DNA of 64,000 bases from Bacillota bacterium (GCA_902363515.1 CABJAN010000003.1:1-64000); one strand, 5' to 3'. Counted from the first letter of the stretch, positions 1 to 10,363 are shown. A program made the numbers and translations. The notes: a model not told the origin generated them from the sequence alone.

Positions 1-21
1 GTTCTCTGCTCATTTTTTCTT

Positions 22-65
22 CCTTTGCGATAAAGTTTTTCTTTTATTGTACCTTATCGCAAAGG
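22..65. repeat. 12-bp inverted repeat downstream of the giant surface protein gene
   Basis: Perfect 12-bp arms (CCTTTGCGATAA / TTATCGCAAAGG) are separated by 20 nt. The element lies about 80 nt past the stop of the surface-protein gene. Neither strand has a clear T-run after the stem, so it is a transcript-end hairpin or a protein site rather than a textbook terminator. Confidence 0.5.
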
Positions 66-145
66 AATCTGCCTTAAAACAAGCAAAATCATTGCGAATT
101 ATTTTTACCTTTCAAAGCTGAACAAGCAATCATACATTCCTTTTT

Positions 146-3100
146 TTAATTATTTTTAATTTTCTTTTTCCTAACTATCCTTCTCCATACAAGGAATACC
201 ATCAGTCCCAGCAGCACAGCTACAGCAGCAAGAGAACCGTAGAACAGTGGTTTATTCATGTAATACTGAATCACAATATTGGGTGTTACCAAAATACGGA
301 GCGCTATCGGCTCCCCATCTCGCTTCTGCCCAGACTGTCCCAGTACATTTCCTGCTGCATCCTCTGCGATAATTTTAATGCTCTGCCAACGGTTGGCGCT
401 TGCAATAGAGGCTTCAATGACACCATTGTCTTTCATCAGCTCTTCGCCTTCATAAACTGTTTCTATACCATCAATATTGATTGCCACTTTTGTAAGCGCA
501 AGATTGTCCTTGGCATCTACGGTCATGGCTTTCTCTACCAAGCGGTACTGTGCATCATTCTCCACACCAGATACAACAACTGTTGGAGCTGTTTTATCTA
601 CTGCGAATTCGATTGGAAGATTCTTGTTGGCTTTCTTCACACTGGTGTTGTTCATGCTGTTCTGCGCTTCATCCTGTGTATTCAGAATAACCGTGTAGTT
701 ACCTTCCTTGGCAAAGTTCTCTTTTGCAATGGTGTAATGTGCTTCCTTCCACTGTGCTTCAGAACCGGAGGTTTTTACAGTAAAGTCCGTATTTTCCTTC
801 AAGCTTGCCAATTCACCGTCACAGTTTACTGTAATGCTTCTGGATTCAATATTATCCACATTGATTTCACGGATTCCTACTTCTTTCTCCTCGCGGATGT
901 AAGTATATCCGCCATCTGTCATTAACCAGTCTTTGGTATCATCATCCAGGACGAATACAGAACCATAACGGTTTACAGAGAACATAATTTCTTTTTCTGT
1001 CTCATTTCCTGCTTTGTCTACTACTTTTGCAGTAAGTTTATACAGGTCATCCATTTCCTCTGTTCTTGCGAAATCATTGAATTTCATAGACTGTCCATTC
1101 TGGATAGCGCTTACAGCGGTTCCTGCCTCTACCTGACCATTGTTGGCGCCTGTCAGGGTAATGGTAACGCCTTTTGCGTCATAGTTTACGTCTTTTGCTT
1201 CTACCTTTGGTGAAACCGCATCATTGTTTGCCGATTTATCTTCCACACCTGTAATTTCCAGTTCCGGAGCAGTCAGGTCAATTGTAAAGCTGTCCTGAGT
1301 GTAATCTGCTGCTGCGTTTCCTGCCATATCTGTATAGTCAATATCAAAGGTATAATCACCATCTGTGCTGTAGCTTACACTTGCTGTATGTGTATCGCCG
1401 CTTCCAGAGAAAGCGCCAATAGACGGAGTGGAAACTCCTTTTCCTTCCAGACTTGCCGTAATGGCTGCGCGCACATCTGCAGCATTGAAGTTATGTTCAC
1501 GAATGGTTACCGTTGCTGTACGTGCTTCCTTGAAGTAATTTCCGTTTCTTGCGTCATTGTTGTCATAGGAAACGGTCATTTCTGGTAAAGTCTTATCAAT
1601 GGTAAATTCATCTGTTTGTCCGTATTCACCGCTGTTTCCAGCCAGGTCTGTACATCCCAGTGTAAAGGTGTAATCACCATCTGCCGGGAAAGATACCTGA
1701 CAGGTGCTGGTAGCGCTGTCGGATACCCCGATATTACTGCTACTACTCCATCCACCAATATTTGCTGATGTTCCATCTGTGTTTGTAATACTGAATCTTA
1801 CGTTATTCGGGTCAAAATTGCGGTCTGTAACAGTAACGGTTGCTGTTCTGGTGTCCTTATAATATCTTCCCTTTAAAGGATTATTCAAATCCCATAAAAC
1901 AGAAATCGTAGGATTAGTTACATCAAGCTTCAGTTCTGTTACTTCACTGTCACCCTGGTTGCCTGCAAAGTCTGTGGCAAATGCCTGTACTTTCACATCA
2001 TTGCTGTTGTAAACATCTGCCGGAATTGTAATGGTTCCTGTAAAAGTTTGATGGCTTTGTATCCGATTGTTACTATTGTTCATAAGCTCAATGGTTTCCC
2101 TTACATTTACATTCCCCGTTGCAGAAACGGTATACCATACTTTTTCCAGCCCTGCATAACTGTCATTAACGATTGGATCTTTAACATCAATCTGTAAAGT
2201 TACATTCTCATGAAAGATTCCATTCTGTGACTGACTTAAATTTGTAATAGTAACTGCAGGCTCCGGCTTTGTACTATCAACAATAACTCCGTCTGAACTA
2301 TAATATTTCATATTTCCGGCATAATCTGTTACCCTGGTATATACAATCAATCTTTCATCTGAGTTCACACTAAATTTGGCATATCCAGGTTTTTCTTCAG
2401 ACGCGGACTGCCAGGCATTGTATGCATCTAACTGTTCTACTGTCTGTGAATCATGAAATCTTGCATACTCCAGTGGATAAATATCACAAATATCATCTTT
2501 TGCTTCAATTGACACATCTACAGAAGATTTACTAAATAATTTAAAGAAAATTTCTGCAAACCAGTTCTTCCATGGATTAAAGCTGCCAACTGTAATTGTT
2601 GCATTTGCCGGTGTCCAGTCAATAGTAAATGCTGATTTATTACTGATTGTATTATCATAGGCATCTACAAATACAGCATCGTTTCCAGCAAGATCTTTGT
2701 ATTCCAAGGAATGTGTATAATTTCCCTGTTCTGTAAAATTAAATGTAAACCTCCACTGCTCAGTGTTATTCAAATTACCATTTTCACCCCACTGATTTAC
2801 ATCTTCCATCATGTTATCAGGATTAGATTCTTTTCCCTCATCTGCTTCTTCCGTAATAGTCGTTTTAGAATCTGTCTCAAATGGTAACCCATCTGCTTTA
2901 AAATTATGTTCTGCAATATTTACACTATAAAACATTGGCTTTTGAGTATACACTTTTGATTCCATAGAGATTTCCTCTCCGTCAACAGCATATAACTGTG
3001 TAACTACCGGTGCCATTTTATCAATTATAAATGTTGTATTCCATTTTTCAGAATTTGTATTTCCCGCCAGATCTTTACATTCATAGTTGACTGTATACTG

Positions 3101-6100
3101 TTCATTACCATTAAATTCTAACGTAACCGTAGAAACATGAATATCTTCATCCTGCCCTGTCCCTTCATCCATATCAATGGTAGCATTTGTAAAAATATTA
3201 TTACCATAAATATCTTTCAGGCCTTCCAGCACTTCTATATTTCTTTCATCCAAAATAATATTTTGTTCATACTTTTTATCCTTCAAAGATACTGAAAAAA
3301 CAGCCTGATTCATGTCTATATTACGATCACTGAATTTAATGGTTGCTGTTCTATTTCCGTTATAGTAATTTTCATTATGTACCGTAGTCTCTCCTACATT
3401 TTTATAAGTTACTTCAATCTCTGGTCTTGATAAATCGAATCTTAATGGCATTGTATTATAATGCTCATTTCCCGCATTATCTACTGCTGTCACGCGCAAA
3501 AACACATCATTCCCATCAAATCTTTCATCAACAGCAAAAGAAACCTCCTCTGTTATTTTAGTAGATGCTGAATCTTCCTTTAGTTCACTGTATCGGTATT
3601 CCTCTTTCTCTGATTTATATAAAACAGTATTCTTTGAATACGGAATCAGTTTCCTCACTCCTGCGTCATTTGGGTCAGAATCCTTTGTGCCACCTTTGTA
3701 TACCTGATAGCTAATCTCTTTAATTGCTGATGATATATCACCATCTTTTTCCCTATCAGATACTTCAATCTCTCCCAATGTAAACAGATCGGAAGATTTT
3801 TCCATGTCTTCTAAGTTATAATAATCTTTCGGGTTCTCTTTAAAAACAATTTCCGGTCTATTATCCTCCAATACGAATCCATTGGAAGTATAAATCTTGG
3901 AGTTATGAACATTATCATAACTTCTGACTGCAGCAATATAATGACCTTCAAGATACTTTTCATCCATTTCCTCATCAAACTTTCCTATGGGAATACTGGT
4001 CTGTCCATCTTTGGCAGTCGTCCACTGGTTATCAGAAATCCTATCCATAGCCTTCTGCAATGAAAATCCATCTGCTTGCATGTCTTCAGTAATGGGCAAA
4101 ACATAATATTCCCAGGAATTATTTCCCCGTACTCCCGAACCTTCTTCATCACTAAACGAAATATCCATTGCATAATTCTTGTTGCTGTATCTGTTAAAAG
4201 TAATTGCGCGGACCAGTTTATCAACCAGATTCGCCTCTCCTGTTACCTTTTCAAAAGAAACAACCGGAGCTTTGGCATCCACATTTACAGTAAGAAGAAC
4301 GGGTTCTGAACACGCTACTAATTGACCCGCTGCATCCTCTGCCAGTAAAAGCAAATTAACTTTGGCAATCTTCTTTTGTTCCTCAGGTATCACAAATTTA
4401 ATCTGCACAGTTTCTTTGCTATTTTGTGGCACTATTACATCAACCTCTTCACTTGCCCCCTCTGCTGCTCCTACTACCCTAATTGCATCAAATGGAATTT
4501 CTCCCTTTCCATTTAGCCCTAATGTAAGGTCATAATCATAAGCATTATTTTCGTTTTTTACATTACCTCTGACCCAAAGCTCACTTTCCTTGTTCATAAA
4601 GATAGAACCGTTTGTGCTAGAATATGCAAGGTAATCATCAGCTTCTACTGTCTTATAAAAAATAATCCGTACAGTTCCATGTAAATTTGTATTTTCTACA
4701 TATTTATAGTTGTTTATTCCCTTACTATCCGAAATAGAAGCTCCATCTTCTAAATCTGGTCTCAAACGCTTCTCCAAATTATTATCCGGGATGTCCTCAC
4801 CATCAACAACCTGCCTTTTATCAGAATAATCTTTTACTTCTATGGCTGTAATATTGGCATCGTGATCCATAATTTCTCCCACACTGTCAATATCCGCAAC
4901 AATGTCTTTCAACTCCTCCCTTGATGCAACCTCAACTTTCGGCATGCCATTTTCATATATTCCCGGCTGACCATACTGTCTCTCCAGGAGTTTACCCTCT
5001 TCCCCGGAATCATTTACTTTTAAATACAAGGGTCTTCTTTGGATTTTACACTTTATAGTAGCTACTGCATCATCTGTGCTTCTTTTAATAATGTAATTAT
5101 CCGCCTTACTTCCTTTCAGTCCCAATGGCTGTCCGCCGTTCTTTGAATCTGTGTTTAGACAATACCCCTCCTCTTCATCAGCATTTACACCCGCCAATTT
5201 TAACCCTGTTGTTACAGCCTGTACATCATCTTGATTAAGAATACCATCTAATGTAATTACCCTAACATTAGCGTTCGGTGTACCATCATAAATCTTTTCA
5301 TCAAAAGCAATACCACTTACTGTTAGTTCCTTCTTTTTGATACTATATATTCCGAATGTTTCCGCATCCTTATAAACCTTTTCCGTAGCATCCTGAGAAT
5401 ACGCAACAGTAATTTCAACATCTCTCGCATATACTGCCTTGAAAGAAATAGTACCTTTTACAACCCACAAATCTGAATTTTCTTTATCTTGTTCTACACT
5501 ATGAAAGTTGATTTGAGGGTCATATTCATCATTATTTTTATTTGTGTTAATTGTCCAATGTTTCTTTATATCTTTTGCGTCCTCTGCATCCTTTGCAGCA
5601 ACAAATGCCTGAAAGTTATACGATGCATTCTCTCCATAAGTAAATGCAGCTTTCTCATCAAACTGCTCCAGATCTATCCTCTGACCTTCTTTCCCAGTAA
5701 CATGAATCTGACTATTTGTAGTTACTTCTACTGTAGTTGTCTCATAGCCATCTTTTTCTTTGGATTCATCTATTGTTTTACCATGAGCTGTAATTTTAGA
5801 ACGCTGTACTGTTATGGGAATTTTATTAGATTCTATATCTTTATATATTGCCCATACATGAAATGTCCCAGCCTCTTCCAGACCTGATGGAATGGTAACA
5901 GAAACTCCATTGCTTGCATCTACTGTTACACCGTTACTTGCCTTCCAAATTACTTTTGCGTCTTGCACTGGTTGTCCATCCTCTGTTACCAAAGCATTAA
6001 AGCCGCTAATAATATCTCCCGGCTTACCAGACGTGGCAGTTGGACCTGTAATTGTTACAGTACATGTTTTGGTACTTTCAGGCACCTGTGGCGTATTATT

Positions 6101-6283
6101 ATTTCCGTTTTGACCTGTCCCTTCTTGTATTTTTTGTGGCTCTGCCTGCTGTTCTTCTGCTATTGGAATCTCATCCAGGCTTATTGCCCTGAGCTGGACA
6201 GATTGAGTCACCATACCTGATACCATAACTAACGATAAGACCATTGCAAGCAGTTGTTTTAAAATTTTTTGCTTTCCTTTCAT
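146..6283 (-). CDS. Giant membrane-anchored surface protein with YDG/Ig-like repeats
   Basis: A 2045-residue exported protein, probably a cell-surface adhesin or scaffold. The N-terminus has a basic stretch and a long hydrophobic signal segment (residues 1-32). An Ig-like region follows near 70-160, and a YDG-type domain (FDEKIYDGTPNA) near 330. The rest is Ig-like 'bacterial surface' repeats. A recurrent unit of the form Y-x-K/G-x-x-RTAT-V/I-x-x-x-D/E-R/H-N is seen near residues 980, 1480 and 1585, each preceding an 'x-DLAGN' strand. The C-terminus has one hydrophobic helix (FYGSLAAVAVLLGLMVFLVW) and a basic tail, so it is a membrane anchor and not LPXTG sorting. The start is supported by AAGGAG upstream of the ATG. 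It is the last gene of a run with a kinase and phosphatase. Ligand and function are unknown. Confidence 0.85.
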   Translation of the reverse strand: MKGKQKILKQLLAMVLSLVMVSGMVTQSVQLRAISLDEIPIAEEQQAEPQKIQEGTGQNGNNNTPQVPESTKTCTVTITGPTATSGKPGDIISGFNALVTEDGQPVQDAKVIWKASNGVTVDASNGVSVTIPSGLEEAGTFHVWAIYKDIESNKIPITVQRSKITAHGKTIDESKEKDGYETTTVEVTTNSQIHVTGKEGQRIDLEQFDEKAAFTYGENASYNFQAFVAAKDAEDAKDIKKHWTINTNKNNDEYDPQINFHSVEQDKENSDLWVVKGTISFKAVYARDVEITVAYSQDATEKVYKDAETFGIYSIKKKELTVSGIAFDEKIYDGTPNANVRVITLDGILNQDDVQAVTTGLKLAGVNADEEEGYCLNTDSKNGGQPLGLKGSKADNYIIKRSTDDAVATIKCKIQRRPLYLKVNDSGEEGKLLERQYGQPGIYENGMPKVEVASREELKDIVADIDSVGEIMDHDANITAIEVKDYSDKRQVVDGEDIPDNNLEKRLRPDLEDGASISDSKGINNYKYVENTNLHGTVRIIFYKTVEADDYLAYSSTNGSIFMNKESELWVRGNVKNENNAYDYDLTLGLNGKGEIPFDAIRVVGAAEGASEEVDVIVPQNSKETVQIKFVIPEEQKKIAKVNLLLLAEDAAGQLVACSEPVLLTVNVDAKAPVVSFEKVTGEANLVDKLVRAITFNRYSNKNYAMDISFSDEEGSGVRGNNSWEYYVLPITEDMQADGFSLQKAMDRISDNQWTTAKDGQTSIPIGKFDEEMDEKYLEGHYIAAVRSYDNVHNSKIYTSNGFVLEDNRPEIVFKENPKDYYNLEDMEKSSDLFTLGEIEVSDREKDGDISSAIKEISYQVYKGGTKDSDPNDAGVRKLIPYSKNTVLYKSEKEEYRYSELKEDSASTKITEEVSFAVDERFDGNDVFLRVTAVDNAGNEHYNTMPLRFDLSRPEIEVTYKNVGETTVHNENYYNGNRTATIKFSDRNIDMNQAVFSVSLKDKKYEQNIILDERNIEVLEGLKDIYGNNIFTNATIDMDEGTGQDEDIHVSTVTLEFNGNEQYTVNYECKDLAGNTNSEKWNTTFIIDKMAPVVTQLYAVDGEEISMESKVYTQKPMFYSVNIAEHNFKADGLPFETDSKTTITEEADEGKESNPDNMMEDVNQWGENGNLNNTEQWRFTFNFTEQGNYTHSLEYKDLAGNDAVFVDAYDNTISNKSAFTIDWTPANATITVGSFNPWKNWFAEIFFKLFSKSSVDVSIEAKDDICDIYPLEYARFHDSQTVEQLDAYNAWQSASEEKPGYAKFSVNSDERLIVYTRVTDYAGNMKYYSSDGVIVDSTKPEPAVTITNLSQSQNGIFHENVTLQIDVKDPIVNDSYAGLEKVWYTVSATGNVNVRETIELMNNSNNRIQSHQTFTGTITIPADVYNSNDVKVQAFATDFAGNQGDSEVTELKLDVTNPTISVLWDLNNPLKGRYYKDTRTATVTVTDRNFDPNNVRFSITNTDGTSANIGGWSSSSNIGVSDSATSTCQVSFPADGDYTFTLGCTDLAGNSGEYGQTDEFTIDKTLPEMTVSYDNNDARNGNYFKEARTATVTIREHNFNAADVRAAITASLEGKGVSTPSIGAFSGSGDTHTASVSYSTDGDYTFDIDYTDMAGNAAADYTQDSFTIDLTAPELEITGVEDKSANNDAVSPKVEAKDVNYDAKGVTITLTGANNGQVEAGTAVSAIQNGQSMKFNDFARTEEMDDLYKLTAKVVDKAGNETEKEIMFSVNRYGSVFVLDDDTKDWLMTDGGYTYIREEKEVGIREINVDNIESRSITVNCDGELASLKENTDFTVKTSGSEAQWKEAHYTIAKENFAKEGNYTVILNTQDEAQNSMNNTSVKKANKNLPIEFAVDKTAPTVVVSGVENDAQYRLVEKAMTVDAKDNLALTKVAINIDGIETVYEGEELMKDNGVIEASIASANRWQSIKIIAEDAAGNVLGQSGQKRDGEPIALRILVTPNIVIQYYMNKPLFYGSLAAVAVLLGLMVFLVWRRIVRKKKIKNN

Positions 6284-6335
6284 AAGTCCTCAGCTCCTTC
6301 TCCCTTTTGCTATATCTTGAAATACGGTGCATCAT

Positions 6336-6743
6336 CTACACCACTTCATCTGTATGTATATACATCTCACTCTTCTCAATCCGAAACATGCCATGACTTT
6401 CATCTACTTCCTGCTGCGCCATTTCTTTCGTAACCATATCCCCCGTCTTACTCAACACTTCCGTTGTTCCTACATCCAGCTCCTCTGTTGCTGCTCCCTC
6501 TGGCGACAGCAATGCCCTATGACTTATCAGAGACGGCTGGATAATGTCTTCTATCCTGGCATTCATCTCTTCTACCTGCTGCACCGTTTTCTTCACTGAG
6601 CGACCTGTGCGGGCATTAAAAATATTCATAATATCAAATTTAAAGAAAAAGATAATACTGAGAATCAGGCAGAAGATGCAGATACCCAGACACACATAAA
6701 ACAGGGTATGAAATAAATTAATCTGCTGCTGTATCTGTTCCAC
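6336..6743 (-). CDS. Small single-helix membrane protein of the kinase operon
   Basis: A 135-residue protein of unknown function. It starts at a GTG preceded by GGGAGG. A hydrophobic segment at about residues 10-35 (YVCLGICIFCLILSIIFFF) is followed by a soluble tail with a short predicted amphipathic stretch (KKTVQQVEEMNARIEDI). Its first codons overlap the last 26 nt of the kinase gene in another frame, so translation is probably coupled. It lies 52 nt before the start of the giant surface protein. It could be an adaptor or kinase substrate (the tail is Ser/Thr-containing), but nothing in the sequence proves that. I do not recognise a named family. Confidence 0.7.
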   Translation of the reverse strand: MEQIQQQINLFHTLFYVCLGICIFCLILSIIFFFKFDIMNIFNARTGRSVKKTVQQVEEMNARIEDIIQPSLISHRALLSPEGAATEELDVGTTEVLSKTGDMVTKEMAQQEVDESHGMFRIEKSEMYIHTDEVV

Positions 6744-8526
6744 TCTCTACACCTCCCTGACCAGTCGTTCCTTCTATATTTGATGTATTATAAGTTGCCT
6801 GCACTGTAATCTGAGCCTGAGCAATGTTTTCCAGCAGGCTGTCCTTCATCTCCTGCTCATAGTCTGCATTTGCAGTTCCGGTTACAATCTCCATACTTGA
6901 AATTCTCTCATAAGCATTTTCAAGCTGGGTATTCATTTGCTTATCTGTAATGCCGGCGCCCTTAAACTCTGCGGCCTTTGATGCAATCTGAGCTACCAGT
7001 TCTTTATATGCCAACAGGGTATTTACATTGCTTTCCCCATTTTCCGCATCACTCTCTACCATATTCACCAAATCCAGCCAGTAATCCGAATAAGAAACCA
7101 TGGAATCTCCGGCCTGATTTCGCATGCTCAAGCTCTCATAATAACTGGCAATTTTGTAAAGGTTTTTAGCTCTGCTTATGTTCTTCTCATTAAGCTGCTC
7201 TGTGGGGGCAGCCTCCGAAGCAATCTCCAGCCATTTCTTGGAAGCCGCCTTGTTTCCGGTTCCATTATAGGAGTAAAAATACGCAATTCCCAAATCATAG
7301 GCAAATTTGTCATATGCCTCTCCATTTACTTTCAGATAATCTTCGTTACTTCTCCTGGAATTTCCTGTGATTCCAAGAACCTTCCGAATTCGCTGCTCTT
7401 CCTCATCGGAAAATACACACACTACCTGTCCGCTTCCATCGTTCCCGCTTTCATTATTCTGCCACAGGAAGAAGTTCAGCAGTCCTTCATACGCCTCCCC
7501 GCTTCCCGGACTCAGGGTGATTGCATTTTTGTAATATTCCATACACTGCCCCGGGTTCGTGGTCGCCAGATTCTCTGCTTCTGACACATAAGCCTCATAG
7601 GTGCTTGCTTTTACAGAATTTTCTGCTATCTTAAACCCAATAGCTCCTGCCCCTGCCAGAACTGTAAGGGAAGCTGTTGCCAGAAAGCTGCGCCATTTCA
7701 GGTTTTGTTTCCTTTTATACTCACTATCCAGCTCATTGTAATGCTCCAACGCATAAAGTAGCTCACCACAGGACTGATACCTGTCATCTGGATTCTTCTG
7801 GGTACATTTGAGAATAATTTCTTCCAGACCGGAAGATAAGTCAGGATTCCAGTACCGAATGGGATACATCTCATAGGGCGGCTCACTTGGGTTGTGTCCG
7901 GTAAGCAAATGGTATAACGTAGCCCCCAGACAATAAATGTCAGTACGGGCATCTGTCTGTCCATGTCCTCCATACTGTTCCGGAGCCGCATAGCCCTGAG
8001 TTCCCAAACACGTGGTATCTGCTACACTGCTCTCCTTAAATTCTCTTGCTGTACCAAAGTCAATAAGCATGACTTTTCCATCTGGTCTCAGCATAACATT
8101 GGAGGGCTTCATATCCCTGTAAATAATCGGTGGTTTTCTGGAATGAAGATAAGACAATACATCACAAAGCTGTTTTGCCCATTCAATAACATCTGCCTGG
8201 TCCTGGGCTCCATATTCCCGGATAACACTTTCCAGATGACGTCCTTCTATGTAGTCCATGACAATCAGGAAGCTTCCGTCTCCGTCAATGACATCGATAA
8301 TGCTTGGCAAGTTTGGGTGATCCAGTTTTTTCAGCAAATCAGTTTCCACTATAAGGCCCTGTTTTACCACCTCAAAATTCTGAACACCGTCTTTTCGTAC
8401 CTCTTTAATCGCCCACTGTTTATTGGCTCTTTCATTCATGGCAAGGTAAACCACACTCATACCGCCTTGCCCGATTTTATTTAATATCTTATATTTCCCG
8501 TCTACTAATGATCCAATTTCAAGCAT
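6718..8526 (-). CDS. Hanks-type Ser/Thr protein kinase with extracytoplasmic C-terminal domain
   Basis: A 602-residue eukaryote-like membrane kinase of the PknB/PrkC superfamily. All catalytic motifs are present: glycine loop IGQGGMSVVY (18-27), ATP-anchoring Lys41 in AIKEVRK, catalytic loop YRDMKPSNV (137-144, Asp138), DFG at 156-158 and APEQY at 181-185. A transmembrane helix follows at about 280-298 (FLATASLTVLAGAGAIGF). The outer 300 residues are helix-rich and TPR-like (YKNAITLSPGSGEAYEG). There are no PASTA repeats, so it is not the canonical muropeptide-sensing PrkC. The start has an excellent AGGAGG. The PP2C gene lies 11 nt upstream and a small membrane protein overlaps the end, indicating one operon. 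The signal sensed by the outer domain is unknown. Confidence 0.93.
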   Translation of the reverse strand: MLEIGSLVDGKYKILNKIGQGGMSVVYLAMNERANKQWAIKEVRKDGVQNFEVVKQGLIVETDLLKKLDHPNLPSIIDVIDGDGSFLIVMDYIEGRHLESVIREYGAQDQADVIEWAKQLCDVLSYLHSRKPPIIYRDMKPSNVMLRPDGKVMLIDFGTAREFKESSVADTTCLGTQGYAAPEQYGGHGQTDARTDIYCLGATLYHLLTGHNPSEPPYEMYPIRYWNPDLSSGLEEIILKCTQKNPDDRYQSCGELLYALEHYNELDSEYKRKQNLKWRSFLATASLTVLAGAGAIGFKIAENSVKASTYEAYVSEAENLATTNPGQCMEYYKNAITLSPGSGEAYEGLLNFFLWQNNESGNDGSGQVVCVFSDEEEQRIRKVLGITGNSRRSNEDYLKVNGEAYDKFAYDLGIAYFYSYNGTGNKAASKKWLEIASEAAPTEQLNEKNISRAKNLYKIASYYESLSMRNQAGDSMVSYSDYWLDLVNMVESDAENGESNVNTLLAYKELVAQIASKAAEFKGAGITDKQMNTQLENAYERISSMEIVTGTANADYEQEMKDSLLENIAQAQITVQATYNTSNIEGTTGQGGVESGTDTAAD

Positions 8527-8537
8527 GTAGACTCCTC

Positions 8538-9305
8538 CTAATATGCCCGAATCAAAGCAACCGAAATATTGTCATCTTCTCTTCGGACTTTATTTAACTC
8601 TGTAAAATATACAGTCGTTTCTTTCATCTTCTCTTCTGTGACCATGATCTCTGGCCGCATTTTTTCATAGAACTCCTCTGGTGTAATCACATGACGGAAT
8701 CCGTCTGAACACATCATAAACAGGGAATCACGCTGATATTCCCCCATATAGAAGTCCGGTTCAATCACACTGCTGGCTCCCACACATTGAAGCAGCACAT
8801 TTCTTCTTGGATGGTTTTTCGCTTCCTCTGGGGTCATGCGCCCCAAATCCATCTCTCTCTGTACATAAGTCTGGTCTAAAGTTATCTGGTGGAATCCGTC
8901 TTTTATGTAATATACTCTGGAATCCCCTACGTTTATAATATAGTAGACATTGTCTACTAAAAGCAGCGCTGCCAGGGTAGTCCCCAGGCTCACATTGCAT
9001 CCTAATCCATAGTTATTGATTTTCTGATTCTGTTCTAAAATTAAATTGGTCCAGCTTTCTTTCAGGGTATTGGCTTCCATACCGCTGTACAGCAGTCTGG
9101 GTAATTCCTGATGAAACCATCTGGAAAATGCCTTTACCAACATGGCGCTGGCAACCTCGCCTTTTGCAAGGCCGCCCATACCGTCACAAACTACACTTAA
9201 CAGAATCTGTCCATAGTCTGTAGCCGCTGTTTCGATTAATACCGAATCTTGATTTCTATCCTTTCTGATTCCCGCATCTGTATGGATAGATGTTAAATAA
9301 TTCAT
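8538..9305 (-). CDS. PP2C-family Ser/Thr protein phosphatase
   Basis: A 255-residue soluble metal-dependent phosphatase, the expected antagonist of the adjacent kinase. PP2C motifs are in order: RKDRNQDS (Asp20), VCDGMGG (Asp41), NVGDSRVYYI, MCSDG and the C-terminal DDNISV metal ligand. Length matches the bacterial Stp/PrpC class, which is normally about 240-260 residues. An 11-nt gap to the kinase gene points to co-transcription. A 203-nt AT-rich intergenic stretch upstream probably holds the operon promoter, although I cannot assign the boxes with confidence. Confidence 0.93.
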   Translation of the reverse strand: MNYLTSIHTDAGIRKDRNQDSVLIETAATDYGQILLSVVCDGMGGLAKGEVASAMLVKAFSRWFHQELPRLLYSGMEANTLKESWTNLILEQNQKINNYGLGCNVSLGTTLAALLLVDNVYYIINVGDSRVYYIKDGFHQITLDQTYVQREMDLGRMTPEEAKNHPRRNVLLQCVGASSVIEPDFYMGEYQRDSLFMMCSDGFRHVITPEEFYEKMRPEIMVTEEKMKETTVYFTELNKVRREDDNISVALIRAY

Positions 9306-9508
9306 AAAACGCCTTTCATTTTTTCTATAAACTCATTTCAATTTTACTGTTTTACATTTATATTTATGGGTAAGTAATAGATAAAATAGATTTGAATAAC
9401 TGTTTACATTTATTATTGTCATTATAACAAACAAATAGAAATTTGACAAGTTTTTTTGCATTAATATAGGGGAATATCCAAACAGATACTCCCCACCAAT
9501 TTTATTTA

Positions 9509-10222
9509 TTAATCAAATTTCGATGAAAGCACATAATCAATAGCGGCCAGCACAATCAAAACAACAATCCAGGCGCCTAATCCTGTAAATGCCAAAGTCC
9601 ATGTCTTTTCTGCAATATTTAATAGAATGAACGCCAACAAAAAACTGGAAAACAATAAATCTACCAGGTTCATGAGTACAAGCTTTACAATTACATATCC
9701 AATCACCAATCCTGTTGTCACGCTTAACAAAAAGGCGTAAATTCCCACCGCACCTACCAAAGAAATAAGCAAAACCACAAAGGTCATAATCTGTGCCCCC
9801 AGCGATTTCAACTGATTAATTTGCTCAAAAGCAAATTGTAGAAGTGGACCAACAAAAATTGCTGCAAGAAATACTGCAACCATATGACTAACACTTTTCT
9901 TGATAAATACTGTTACTGCTGATTGTCCTGATAATTCCATAAGGGCATCAAAAATTTTTTCCAGCATACCATATATGGTGGCTGTTAGAAAAAGTCTTCC
10001 AAATTCCTGTAAAAATTCTAAAATACCATGTATTTCCTTTGCTCCCGATAAATATGCCTGACTGTCTACTGCAACAGGTACAAATTTAGAAAACAATTCC
10101 AATGCCATTTTTCCTATAAAACCACTAAAAGGCATATTTTCAATAAACTCCACCCAAATATTATGAAAGATGCCTGTATCAGCAAAAATATCTACAATAA
10201 TTCCAATAAATTTATAAAGCAT
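9509..10222 (-). CDS. Multi-pass membrane protein, unidentified
   Basis: A 237-residue hydrophobic protein with roughly five membrane segments, mainly in the second half (near 105-130, 140-165, 165-190, 190-210, 215-235). The N-terminal 100 residues contain amphipathic stretches around DSQAYLSGAKEIHGILEFLQEF. The ribosome-binding site before the ATG is weak (ACAGAG). The gene points the same way as the phosphatase-kinase-surface protein run but is 203 nt upstream of it, so shared transcription is uncertain. It is divergent from the XRE gene. I do not recognise a family. Confidence 0.65.
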   Translation of the reverse strand: MLYKFIGIIVDIFADTGIFHNIWVEFIENMPFSGFIGKMALELFSKFVPVAVDSQAYLSGAKEIHGILEFLQEFGRLFLTATIYGMLEKIFDALMELSGQSAVTVFIKKSVSHMVAVFLAAIFVGPLLQFAFEQINQLKSLGAQIMTFVVLLISLVGAVGIYAFLLSVTTGLVIGYVIVKLVLMNLVDLLFSSFLLAFILLNIAEKTWTLAFTGLGAWIVVLIVLAAIDYVLSSKFD

Positions 10223-10363
10223 CTCTGTAATAATTTTATACTTTTTTATATATCTACAACATGTGGCAAAATTTGTGGACAGACTTTTTCTTCTAATATT
10301 CTTTACTTTTCGACATATTTTTAATAGTCTATTATCATGATTGTATAAAAGGAGTTGTGATAT

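Noticed and set aside
5489..5887. 132-codon plus-strand frame inside the giant surface protein gene
   Set aside because: Cysteine- and phenylalanine-rich antisense translation with no ribosome-binding site; a shadow of the minus-strand gene.
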